This document shows, piece after piece, positions 34,694 through 44,274 of a stretch of 64,000 nucleotides of DNA. This DNA comes from Haemonchus contortus. Its lineage: Eukaryota; Nematoda; Chromadorea; Rhabditida; Trichostrongylidae. The translations under genes and the position numbers were made by a program. The stretch covers positions 12,095,210-12,159,209 of the forward strand of contig LS997567.1 in the NCBI GenBank assembly GCA_000469685.2, in the 5' to 3' direction. The notes beneath the pieces are model-generated. The model had not been told where the DNA came from, did not search any database, and was given only the letters and a program-made list of their open reading frames with translations. How positions within the stretch are numbered: the stretch's first letter is position 1; each line of letters opens with the position of its first letter.

Positions 34694-37600
34694 ATGCATG
34701 GCATCGGAGGAAATATCGAGACATACATATCGCATCAAGTGACAGCTGTTTTCAAAACAAGGTTCGGAGACAATATCTCATTGAACCTGATAACAAAATC
34801 ACTGCTAACCAACGCTTTCCCAGCAGCTACCTTGTCGAACTCCGACATAAAATTCCTCCAAGAAAACAACATCTTCCTTCCCAATACGGCGATTAATGGG
34901 GAATCTATAAAACCATCGATACTAATAGGAGTAGAATTGTTCGAGCACATCGTACTCCTCGATTCTGCCCCAACTAGGCTTCCCTCTGGACTTCTGGCAC
35001 AAAACACCGTATTTGGACCTGCTCTCTTTGGCAAGTCCGACAAACCTCTTAACCAACCAAACGAGGGACATCACATGTTCGTATGCCCAGAACTGATATC
35101 CGAAATCAAACAAGAACTCAGAGACATGTACGAACTAGAAGGAATGGGCATATCAACCGACGAATACAACAATGACGACACTGCATATAACTACATGGAC
35201 AGTTTCTCGAAGCATATCACTACCGAAAACGGAACAATCACAGCTCCCTTTCCTCTCAAGGATAACATAGTGGACCTTGAAAATAATTATGGCGTCGCAG
35301 CATCAGGACTGAATGCTCTTTTCAAGTTCCACAGAGCTTATAAATTACAGAGACAGTGGTACATCAAAATGCTAAAGGAGTGCGAGGATACGACACTATT
35401 GAAAAAAATCCTTGACGAGGAAAGGTACCAGCCCAACATCATCACGTTCTACTTACCTCATTCAGGAGTATGGAGGAAAGAAAAACCCACTCCGTTGAGA
35501 ATTGTATTCGATGCTTCATCAAAAGCGAAAGGGAAACTTTCACTCAACGATGTGATGCACACTGGAGAAAGTTTCACAAACAAAATCCAGGACATTCTTA
35601 CAATGAGCCGGTGGTGCAAAATACTTATCACCGCAGACATTCAAGCTGCATTCACTCAAATACGGATCACTCCTGAGCATCGCAACTTGCTACGATTCTT
35701 GTGGCTCAGAGTTCCTAACCAACCCCCGAGCCCGACCAATATAGTACACTACCGATTCAAAAGACTTCCATTCGGAACAAAAGCGTCCCCCAGTATTCTA
35801 AATATGGCCATATCCACAGTCCTCACCAGGATAGGCACGGAACTCTCGAAAGAAATACTGAACAATATCTACGTCGATAACGTCTTCTTAGCAGCAGAAT
35901 CAAGCGAAGAAGCAATACAAAAGATGGAGCTTTCCCGAAAACTCTTTAGCCAAATAGGGATGAATCTAAGAGACTTCATCAGCAGTTCAACCGAGGTCAA
36001 TACCATGATTCCAGAATCCATTAAAGGAAAAGCAGGCTTCACCAAATTGCTAGGTGTAAGCTATAACACCGACAATGATCGAATATCACTACACATAAAG
36101 ACATCACCAAGAGAAAGGATGACTAAACGAGAACCTGTAAGCGAAGTACACAAAATATACGACCCACTCGGACTCGCATTACCCTTATCGCTGAATGCCA
36201 AACTATTAATGCGAGAAGTTGTTTTGATGAAAAGCCCATGGAATAGCATACTACCACAACACTACGTTGATAAATGGAACGAAATTGACACGAAAATCAA
36301 TGATACTATCATTTCGCTCCCCCGTAATATCGGGAAAGGAAATGAAAAAATGGGCAAATCCTCCCTATGGGTTTTCGCCGACGCCAGCCAACTCGCCATC
36401 GTATGTTGCGCTTATGTGACCCACCTTCCAAACCATCACACAGATGGACTCTTATGCGCAAAAGCGAGACTGGCCCCATTCAAAAGAAAACTATCGATCC
36501 CGCGACTCGAACTCATCGCAATATTGATATCCTTGCGCCTAGCAAAAACAATATTGCACGTATACAAAGGAAGGATTCAATCGCTTCACATCGTGAATGA
36601 CAGTAAAATTGCACTCGCATGGCTACAGTCATCACGAAAACTCTCCGTTTTCGTATCAAATCAAGTCGATCGTATACACAAGTTAACTCGCCAAGTTCAA
36701 GAGTTCGGCATCACTCTGAACTTCAAATACATAGAATCACCTAACAACCCAGCCGACATCGCCACTCGACCGACAGACAAAGAACAGTTTCGAACCAGCG
36801 ATTGGCTAACAGGACCACAGTGGCTCCAAACACCTGAACCGCAATGGCCGATCGACACGCCACGCAGTGAGGCAGGAGTCACAAGCGCCGACACCGCCGA
36901 CGCTGAAGACAATAGCACAATCAGCTGCGCATCCGTAATCACAGCAAAACCACCAGAACATATACCCATTGTCGACCTTACACGCTTCCGCCATTACTCA
37001 CAGGCATTGAGAACACTCGCACGCGCCATGAAAGCGCTTGCGCAATGGACGTTGAAGCTCAGTGCACATTCTAGTAGGCAAATAAACGCGACAGTAATTG
37101 GTCAATTTATCCCAGACCACAACATAACGGCAGACGAAATCAGACGTTGCGAAGCTATTGTTCTCCATGATGAAACCAAAAACACTAATTTCAACGAACT
37201 ACAATCCAAATACAAAGATAAAACCTTATTCTACGACGAAAACAATTTGATAAGAGTGAAGTCGCGGCTGAACAACGCTGCCTTCCCTCGTGATACAAAA
37301 GAACCTCTTTATGTTCCGAATAATTCCGAATTGGTGCTCCTAATAATAAACGAAATTTACGTCACGAACATGCACTGCGGACGAATTCATGTCTTATCGC
37401 TCTTAAGAATGCGATTTTGGGTCCCAAAACCTTCGGCGAAAGTAAGAAAGATTTTTAGCCAGTGCGAAGTATGCAAAAGGGAACAAGGGCTACCATTTCC
37501 TCGTCCACCGATGGCGCCTCTACCACGAGACCGCTCTGTTATCTGCAAACCATTCCAACATGTTGGTTGCGACTACATAGGACCTTTCACAACCGACAAC

Positions 37601-37915
37601 AATGAAAAAGCGTACATAGCACTATACACCTGCTTGACAACACGCACCATCCACCTAGAACTTGTCGACAACCTCTCCGCGTCAGCTTTTCTTGACAGTT
37701 TCTTGCGCTTTATAAGCCGCCGTGGAGTTCCTACAATTATTAGATCGGATTGCGGTACCAGCTTTGTTCTGAGAGCAAAGGTGATTGACCATCTCTTCCA
37801 GAACACCACAGAAACGGGACATTCAGTCATGTCGTATTCAGCCACAAAGAACATCAAATGGATATTTAACCCCCAGCGGCTCCCTGGATGGGAGGAGTAT
37901 GGGAAAGACTTGTAG
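34694..37915 (+). pseudogene. Element A pol: RT, RNase H and integrase
   Basis: 1073 codons in the protease frame after the TGA. Order: end of peptidase region (FEHIVLLDSAPTRL, VFGPALFGKS); RT with LRIVFDASSKAKGKLSLNDV, ILITADIQAAFTQIRI, RFKRLPFGTKASPSILNMA and NNIYVDNVFLAAES; RNase H with VFADASQLAIVCC, LSIPRLELIAILISLRLA, IVNDSKIALAWLQ and NNPADIATRPTD; integrase HHCC with HCGRIHVLSLLRMRFWVPK and CEVCKREQG; core Asp residues in VGCDYIGPF and IIRSDCGTSF. The RT box is YVDN, not YVDD. A one-base frame change near 37880 just before the third catalytic residue ends this frame; the true reading continues at 37888. Confidence 0.9.
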
Positions 37916-38472
37916 GAACTGTAAAGAAATGCATTTCCAAGACAATAGGCCGTAAAAAACTTTCGTACAGAAAATTGACGACAGTGTTAACATGCATAGA
38001 AGCCGTCGTTAACACACGCCCTTTCACAAAGGTGGATCCTCAAGATCTCACATCACTACCACTTCGTCCCGTAGATTTTCTACAAGGAAACCTAAAGTTC
38101 TCATTACCCGAAAGCTCCAACTCAGACGAACGCGAAGATCCTTCTTACGGGGAAGCAACCATTACCAACATGGAGCAAGCAAAAGAAGCTCTCAAGGTTG
38201 CAGTAGACGCCGCCAACTCCTTTTGGATCAAGTGGCACAGAGAATACTTGACAGAGCTACGCGACACACATAAGTCCTCCACGAAACAAACGAGGCATAG
38301 CTCCCGCTCGGAACCCGAGATTGGCGAAATCGTGCTAATACTGCCAGACGGACCCGTCCCTCGCAGCAACTGGCCTCTCGGACGTATCGTTGAGGTCGTA
38401 CGAAGTTCCGACGGCCTAGTAAGATCAGCAAAAGTATCACGTCTTCCGGAAAGACATCCCACCGCCCTATAG
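37888..38472 (+). pseudogene. Element A integrase C-terminal part
   Basis: Begins MGGVWERLVGTVKKCISKT, where the Glu of VWERLV is the third catalytic residue. Then CIEAVVNTRPFTKV, LPLRPVDFLQGNLK, SFWIKWHREYLTELR, IGEIVLILPDGPVPRSNWPL and GRIVEVVRSSDGLVRSAKVS. A second frame change near 38450 precedes the natural end of integrase. After it, the reading runs in frame, without a stop, into the env frame at 38520. Confidence 0.85.
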
Positions 38473-38948
38473 CGAAACTCGTTCCACTTGAAATTCGAAG
38501 CAGTCTCACCTGGGAAAATATGACACGTACCACAGCAACGAAATCCGAGACGGAGGAAAACCCTCAAAGAGCATCGTTGCCCAGGAAATCAAAAGAAAAC
38601 GCAAGGTACTATGAGTCCACTCAGGACTGCGACTCCCCTAACAATTCCAGAACGGCCAACATACACACGCTAACACGATGCCTTCTCTATCCTCTTCTCC
38701 TTCTACAATTTGCAGTACCAGGCCATGCGCAGCCCATATCCTGCGAAAATGGAATTGTAAAAATAACGCCTGCAATGTCAGAATACCCTCTGTGCTTCAA
38801 TCAGGTATTTCGACCCCGAACGCAGAACAGTTCCACCTTATTTACGTTGCCTCCTTCGGTTCATAACCCCAACGTAAATGTAGCGATCCAATCCGATAAC
38901 GATACAACATCATTCAGATACTACAGATATTCAGATAGATACAGATAG
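38451..38948 (+). pseudogene. Element A integrase end joined to env N-terminal region
   Basis: From 38451 the frame carries the last residues of integrase (IAKLVPLEI) and continues without a stop through a basic linker, an ATG at 38520 and a hydrophobic signal-like segment (CLLYPLLLLQFAVPGHAQ near 38680-38730). It then enters a Cys-containing ectodomain start. So env is either read as a pol-env fusion cleaved at an internal signal, or starts at the ATG. The frame ends at 38948, where a small tandem duplication of GATAGATAC words breaks it. Confidence 0.65.
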
Positions 38949-39466
38949 ATACGATACTGAAAACTGCAAAAGACGCCCATTTTGCGATGACAAAACATTT
39001 CTCACACTGGGCTTACTGGGCAATCCCCACTGTTGGCCCATAGGTGCAATTTTGTCGGTAGTGCCGCCATTCATCGCACTTATCCTCATTACAATATTGC
39101 TCGCAATCGTCATTACGAAACGCATTCCAAGGAAGACGAGAAAAACTCAAAGCTCCCGCCGCACACCCTTGGAAAGTCTAGAGCCTGTCCAATTTTCGCT
39201 GAAAGATTTGAAGTCGTCTTTATATGTGACCACTGCCTTAACGCTCTTACTTGACCACCGTGTGTACACTAAGCTGTCAACACACGCACATGCGATGTGT
39301 TACTGAGCTGATCTCTAGCGACAGCAATAATTGCACGCTTGAATACGAACAAGAATTGCCATTCAACAGACTCAACAGAGACGCGTGTATCCTCTTACGA
39401 CATCAAAATCGAACCATAGGAAATCTCAAAATCACATTTCAACGTTTACGCCAGATCTGCAACTAG
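38949..39466 (+). pseudogene. Element A env, Gn-like part with membrane segment
   Basis: After the break a Cys-rich stretch leads to the hydrophobic segment FIALILITILLAIVITKR (about 39067-39125), flanked by basic residues, which ends the Gn-like half. Then 39251-39466 (CQHTHMRCVTELISSDSN) begins the Gc-like half in a shifted frame. Breaks are near 38948, 39245 and 39440. Confidence 0.6.
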
Positions 39467-40341
39467 AAACTCCGTTTTACACAAGAGATACCTTCACTAA
39501 AGTATATTATGAAAAAAGGTGCGTGTTTATGGGATCATGTTTAACCCATAGTTGCGCAACAATGAAGCCGAATGAATCGATTCCCGAATTGCGTGAAGCA
39601 GAAATCTATCCCGGTTATTCAACGTGCACCGCTTCCTGTGGAGGCATAGCATGTGGCTGCTTCACAGTCCTACCATTCCCATCTTGCTTGTTTTACAGAG
39701 TCACACAAGTTCCACACACTAAAGATGTATACCACGTCTTTGCATGCTCATCGTGGAACTTAGAAATACACTTAGACTTCCACTTCTCCACTCCAGACAA
39801 CTCCACAAAGGTCGCTCTACGAATACACCCCTATGTACGTTCACCACTTCAAGGATGGGACATAAAAGTAATTTCCATCCAGCACACAGCACCTCCCATC
39901 CTTGATAGACGTTTTGCCGCATCACCGTACAAGCGTATGATACTGGACGATCAATTCAAAGTACCAGTTGAATGTCCAGATGCAGCGACGGCAGCTGAAC
40001 ATTTCAACGCATGTCAAAATGCCATAACCTGTGCATGCACTCCCAGTAAGGACGCGGTGCAATGCAACTATCCTCAAAGTACGATGCACGGAATGAAATA
40101 CACAGCGCAAGAGCTACCACTTACAACACCTCATCTCAACATAAGTGCAGTAGATACGGTTGTAGCGGAAACTCACGATACCGGAATCACACTGCTAATT
40201 GAGTCCCATAGGCAAATTCAAATGGCACAACTTCTGGTTGATCCATCTTGTGTTCTTGCATACAACAGCTGTAACGGGTTGCTACAGCTGTCAAGAAGCT
40301 TCAAAAATAACAGCGTACTGCTATTCCATCAAAGAACGTGA
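39385..40341 (+). pseudogene. Element A env, phlebovirus-Gc-like ectodomain
   Basis: About 300 residues, rich in cysteine. Key pattern SCGGIACGCF...CLFYR near 39630-39700, shared with element B (GGPICGCF...CLFYR). Further cysteine pairs near 40010-40060 (CQNAITCACTP). These match, by memory of the motif, the Gc (class II fusion glycoprotein) of phleboviruses, which nematode BEL elements are known to have captured. Such proteins drive membrane fusion. A frame change near 40200-40260 leads to the C-terminal part at 40199-41383. With breaks on both sides the protein is not functional. Confidence 0.7.
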
Positions 40342-40903
40342 AGTCGTTCTTGACTGCACAGACCAGTCACGCCTGCTTAAATGTTCACCTCAAAACGAAA
40401 GCAACGTTATATCCCCAGAATACAATCGTGCTCACGTAAATGATATCTGTTCATTCCACTGTGCAGGAAAACGCCAAGCAATTTCCCTAACAGGTACCCT
40501 CCTATACCACAGTTCAATACCGGACGAAGAAATCTTCAACATCGGCGAAAACACCAACATGAACAACAGCTGGTGGAATGACATCTCAATCCCGGACCTA
40601 CGACCTCTTATGCAGACCGTTCTCACACACTGGAAGAGCACACTAGCAATAGCATTACTTACAGGGGTAATCGGATTCGCGATCTACCTTTTTGGACCTA
40701 TTGCGATTGTTGCGATTGTAAAAACCGTTATCACAATCGCAACATTTGTGTTTAAATGGTTCTCCTCAAATGTGTGGATAGCATTCGAGCAACAGTTCCT
40801 AGAATTACGATCAATAGAGCTCGCAACTGAAGAAGCCTGTTTTTACTCTTCTGCCATGTTCTCTTTTTTGAACGGAAACAGCCCTCCCCTTTTTGTGATA
40901 CAG
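40199..40903 (+). pseudogene. Element A env C-terminal part and membrane anchor
   Basis: Starts around TGCYSCQEASKITAYC, continues with more Cys (CSFHCAGKRQAISL) and ends in a long hydrophobic anchor, LAIALLTGVIGFAIYLFG plus PIAIVAIVKTVITIATFVF (about 40645-40760). A cytoplasmic tail follows and runs on without a stop into the zinc-knuckle module. Confidence 0.65.
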
Positions 40904-41383
40904 TGCTGCTCAGACTTCGTGACCGACGACCCTCGCACGACATCTGCGCAGCTGGCGCCTTCTGACAGCGCGCCTGGAAACAGCAACACTCCTGTACTGG
41001 GTCTCGCAGCTACACGTCATCTCGACCCATTCCAGGCATCAATTCAACTCACTCTGAACATGCTCACTACTACAATGCAAGCTATTCAGAGTAAACTGAA
41101 TTCCATCGAAACTAAAATCGACTCTCTGATAGCCCACCCTATTCGACTACCATGCATATTTTGCGACAGTGAAGAACACCGTTCTTCTTCCTGCACCGAA
41201 TTTCCCGATATTGTGTCTCGCTCTCTGCGTTTGAGAGATCGAGGCAAGTGCACGTCCTATCTGGCAACTGCACATGGTATTTGTCTCAAGAAGTGTCGCA
41301 ACTGTGGAGGACCGCATCATGCGATTCTCTGCAACACAAAACCAACGAGTAGACCACCAGCAAAACGCCATCGATCGGATTGA
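40904..41383 (+). CDS. Element A 3' gag-like zinc-knuckle module
   Basis: An in-frame continuation of env, but preceded by a good splice acceptor (CCCCTTTTTGTGATACAG, AG at 40902-40903), so it may be a separate spliced ORF. A Ser/Pro-rich lead is followed by a helical coiled-coil-like region, LNMLTTTMQAIQSKLNSIET. Then at 41153-41332 come CIFCDSEEHRSSSC, a ~20-residue linker, CTSYLATAHGICLKKC and CRNCGGPHHAILC, then a basic tail KRHRSD. The three-part zinc layout and spacing are those of BEL gag nucleocapsid (compare 34126-34315). A second gag-type nucleic-acid-binding protein at the 3' end is not part of the standard BEL plan. It could be an RNA-binding accessory factor (inference). Confidence 0.65.
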   Translation, partial: CCSDFVTDDPRTTSAQLAPSDSAPGNSNTPVLGLAATRHLDPFQASIQLTLNMLTTTMQAIQSKLNSIETKIDSLIAHPIRLPCIFCDSEEHRSSSCTEFPDIVSRSLRLRDRGKCTSYLATAHGICLKKCRNCGGPHHAILCNTKPTSRPPAKRHRSD

Positions 41384-41879
41384 CGATGAGTCGATTTTGA
41401 TTTGCTGCTTTTATTTAGAAACGTTTTACAAGTTGTTACATGTTTTACTAGTTTGTTTTGTTTCATTACGCATTTACTTTGTATCATTCATATGCTCCAT
41501 CCCTGAAATGTGAACGCAAAATTACCGCTCACGCCACACCAAACAAAAATCACTCGCTCCTTGGTCAATCACTCGTAGCCCGGCGATGAAAGCCCCCAAC
41601 ATATGTCGTCTCATTATGTTTATTCTAACAACGTGTTGTCATCAGTTCAGTCTCAACTCACGCGCCGTCATCAAAACAGAGGCAGGAGCCGGGCTCTGAT
41701 TGTCTAGTTCGCGAGTGACTCATCAAAAAGCCCATGTCAAGTGAGCATTATTTTGCGTACTCAGTCCCATTCATCTCTTTTACATGTCAACAATTCAAAT
41801 GTATGCTGATTTCCCACTTCCCTATGCCTGTTTCTCATACTGCTTCGCACAACTCAAAAATTTTTTCGCGGCCGGGGAA
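41384..41879 (+). other. Element A 3' untranslated region and polypurine tract
   Basis: Non-coding. The polypurine tract GGCCGGGGAA (41870-41879) directly precedes the 3' LTR and would prime plus-strand synthesis. Confidence 0.7.
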
Positions 41880-42196
41880 TGTCGCGGCAGACCTCGCAGC
41901 CGCTACGTTTCATTATTTTATGTACGTTAAAAGCATGCGGAGGCTCCGCCTCCTGCCCTTAGTTTTCCCGACCGAGGAGACAATACGGTCGTTTCCTGTC
42001 TTGTAGTCTTCAGTTGCTCCCTTGTAGTCTTCAGTCGTTCCTCGCCTTCAGTTGTCAGTAGTCTTCAGTTGCCTCTCGCCTATAGCCCTCAGTTGTGGCT
42101 TGCATTTGGTAATCATCGGCCTTTATCAGCCTATGTCTGTCATCAGTTGCACAATAAAGGCTTAGTAAATAAAATCTGTGTGTTGAAGCCCGCACA
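41880..42196 (+). repeat. Element A 3' LTR
   Basis: 317 bases; differs from the 5' LTR at seven positions. Followed by the target duplication CAAGC (42197-42201). Confidence 0.95.
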
Positions 42197-42201
42197 CAAG
42201 C

Positions 42202-42855
42202 TTCCGCTTGACAGACGATTCCCACTATTGCTATTGCGATAATGGGTGTATTCAAGATTGAACTGACATCATGCCTGGTTCGGTTCTCTGAGTACCGTCT
42301 TCCTTTCCTTTCTTTCAGCGCTTAGGATAGACATCGTAGAAATGAAAGAAACATCATGAGAAATGAGAAGGGAATTCTGGGAGTTCTTTGGCATGGTCTT
42401 GTTATCAAGCGAAGGCTTTTATATGCCAAGTAGATTGACGCGGTAATTAAGTAGATGACCATGGTTGCTGTTATTATAGCAGCTTTCGGAGAGCAGTGGG
42501 GGTTGAGAATGTTGGCGGTACATAGCTAACAGTTGAGTTTCTGGCAAAACGGAGCTGAGGCACATGTTTTTTTCAATCATGAGTACTTCTTTCCCGTCGG
42601 TAATTTTCCATATTACTGTGTGTTGATGAAGGGTTATGTCTGGTTCGATATTTGAAACTTCCCGTGACGACGAATTTTTCCTGATTGAGCACATTTCGGT
42701 TCGATGCCTTCATCTGTGCATTTTATGCTAGCGTTGTGCGGATTTTGAAAGTGGGCGGCCGCCGTAGGTAGTAGAAGTTGAAAAATACTAATGATAAGGA
42801 GGCTAGTTGCGAGTGATGAGGATTGATCTTTGTGTGAGTAATTTTCAAGTGTCAT
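42202..42855 (-). pseudogene. Element B env, N-terminal part
   Basis: The ATG at 42853-42855 sits on the pol stop (ATGA overlap). A signal peptide follows (SLLIISIFQLLLPTAAAH), then a Cys-containing ectodomain start to 42634. A frameshift near 42660-42690 leads into 42419-42694. Further stops follow before element A interrupts the gene at its target duplication 42197-42201. The continuation is at 30915-32493. By position and architecture it is the Gn-like half of a glycoprotein precursor. Confidence 0.65.
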
Positions 42856-43423
42856 TTTGCGAGGCCGAAGGTTGTATCGTGGAGGGGTGTAGCAATCCCG
42901 TCGCCTTCACGCTCACCGTTTGTGGCCATCTCCTCACTATTATCTAAGAGGTCTTCCTTATTTTTGATCGTATGTGCGCGATCGTCGTCGTCTCCTATTT
43001 CCAGTGGTACGAGGAGGTTCACCGGGCGTCTCATCTTGTGGCCGTTTGGAAGTCTGACTTCGACTGCTCGAGTCACGTTATTGTGGGGAATTTTCACATC
43101 ATGGATCCTTCCGATTTTCCATGTATTCCTAGGGAGGATAGGATCGGCTATGAAAACATCGTGTCAGTGGTATCGATTTTGGCCCTGTGTTGCCGTCCAT
43201 GGTTAATTGGAGGCACTCTCCCACGTTTCTCAGGTAGGATTTGTTCCATATTGTCCAGAAGCGTTCTGTGTTCCTACTGGACTGGATTTGAGAGCAGCTT
43301 TTCTTTGCTTGCGAGTCCGAAGTAGGATGAGCCCTTCAGAAGGTAAGTATGAGGAGTCGTCATCTTCTTCATTCTCTGTTTCGACTGGATATGTTACGAT
43401 GATATCGCGCTAGATAAAATCGA
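42852..43423 (-). pseudogene. Element B integrase C-terminal part
   Basis: Resumes after the Helitron with RDIIVTYPVE, EEDDDSSYLPSEGLILL, DVFIADPILPRNTWKIG and, at 42852-43097, VKIPHNNVTRAVEVRLPNGH and RRPVNLLVPLE, the usual end of Pao integrase. Frames shift several times between 43100 and 43420. A tail of about 55 residues (DDDDRAHTIKNKEDLL) precedes the stop. The stop TGA at 42852-42854 overlaps the env ATG by four bases. Confidence 0.75.
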
Positions 43424-43683
43424 CCAGTCGGGCGGCCCGGCTAAGGCCGGGCTTCCCTCCTTCTTATGGTGTCGTCCGGCGAAGCCGGGGGTTCCTCCTC
43501 TCTGTAAGAAATTTGCTCTGCGTAAATAACTCTTCGGATTCTCCTTTTTCCTTGAAAGCTCTACACCCTCAGTATTAGCTCCGAATTGGAAGAGTTCTGT
43601 TCTGTAATCCATCTTCGCTCTGTCCGGTAAAAAAAACATCGTATAATATCACCAAGGCGAAATTGACAATTTTCGGGGCCAGG

Positions 43684-44181
43684 TTGACAATTTTCGCGCA
43701 ATCCCCGCCCCTGTGGGCGAGGTCCTTTCCTGCCACCTATACTGAGTGTTCCCATCTTGTCGCCTGTACTCCTGCTAAGTTTGAACGCTCTAGGGTCAAA
43801 TTGCCAATTTTCGCGCACCCCCTATGGGCGGGGTGGCGGGGTCAGGTCCTCCCTGTGAGTACTCCCATCCTGTTCCCATAAATCCCACCAAATTTGAACG
43901 TTCTAGGTCCACGGGGACTGAAGTTATGAATTTTGCTCAAATTCCGCCCATTGTGGGCGGACTCTAGTCCTGTCGCCCACTATTAGTGTTCCTATCCTGC
44001 CGCCCGTACTACTACCAAGTTTGAGTGCTTTAGGATCACGGGGACAGGAGTTGTGAATTTTTGCATAAACCCGGCCCATTGTGGGCGGAGTCTGATCCTG
44101 CTATCCACCATTAGTGTTCCCATCCTGTTCCCATAACTCCTACCAAGTTTGAGTGCTGTAGGGTCACGGGGACAGGAGTTA
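43684..44181. repeat. Four ~118-126-base tandem units inside the Helitron
   Basis: Unit starts at about 43684, 43802, 43928 and 44054. Common words: CCCATTGTGGGCGG, AGTGTTCCCATCCTG, CCTACCAAGTTTGAGTGCT, GTCACGGGGACAGGAGTTAT. Related units in reverse orientation lie at 51340-51540. Confidence 0.85.
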
Positions 44182-44189
44182 TGAATTTC

Positions 44190-44245
44190 CGGTCAGACAC
44201 ACACATACACCCATACACACACACACAAACACACCAACAGACACT
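44190..44245. repeat. CA-rich microsatellite
   Basis: An imperfect ACACACAC/ACATACACC tract next to the Helitron 5' end. Confidence 0.9.
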
Positions 44246-44274
44246 CTTAGCCGATTATATAAGTAGGATCGGTC

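Larger units (their letters stand above)
32499..42196 (+). mobile_element. BEL/Pao retrovirus-like element A (inner)
   Basis: 9698 bases. Two 317-base LTRs, both TGTCGC...CGCACA, are flanked by a perfect 5-base target duplication CAAGC (32494-32498 and 42197-42201). Primer site for tRNA-Gly at 32822-32834. Polypurine tract GGCCGGGGAA at 41870-41879. Order: gag, protease, RT, RNase H, integrase, env, zinc-knuckle module. The LTRs differ at seven positions (six transitions, one transversion; 2.2 %), so the insertion is fairly recent, yet pol and env already carry stops and frameshifts. It lies in the env gene of element B in the opposite orientation. Confidence 0.95.
43424..44268 (-). mobile_element. 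Non-autonomous Helitron inside integrase of element B
   Basis: 845 bases. The minus-strand 5' end is TCCTACTTATATAATCGG. The 3' end has the hairpin GCCCGGC-CTTA-GCCGGGC, then eight bases, then CTGG. The neighbour bases are A before and T after: insertion between A and T with no duplication, as known for Helitrons. The integrase reading on the two sides is continuous across the junction. Inside are a GT/CA microsatellite near the 5' end and four ~126-base tandem units, as in many short non-autonomous Helitrons. No Rep or helicase frame. Confidence 0.8.

Noticed and set aside
43425..43500. G+C-rich hairpin as a rho-independent terminator
   Set aside because: The context is eukaryotic and the hairpin is the 3' end of the Helitron.
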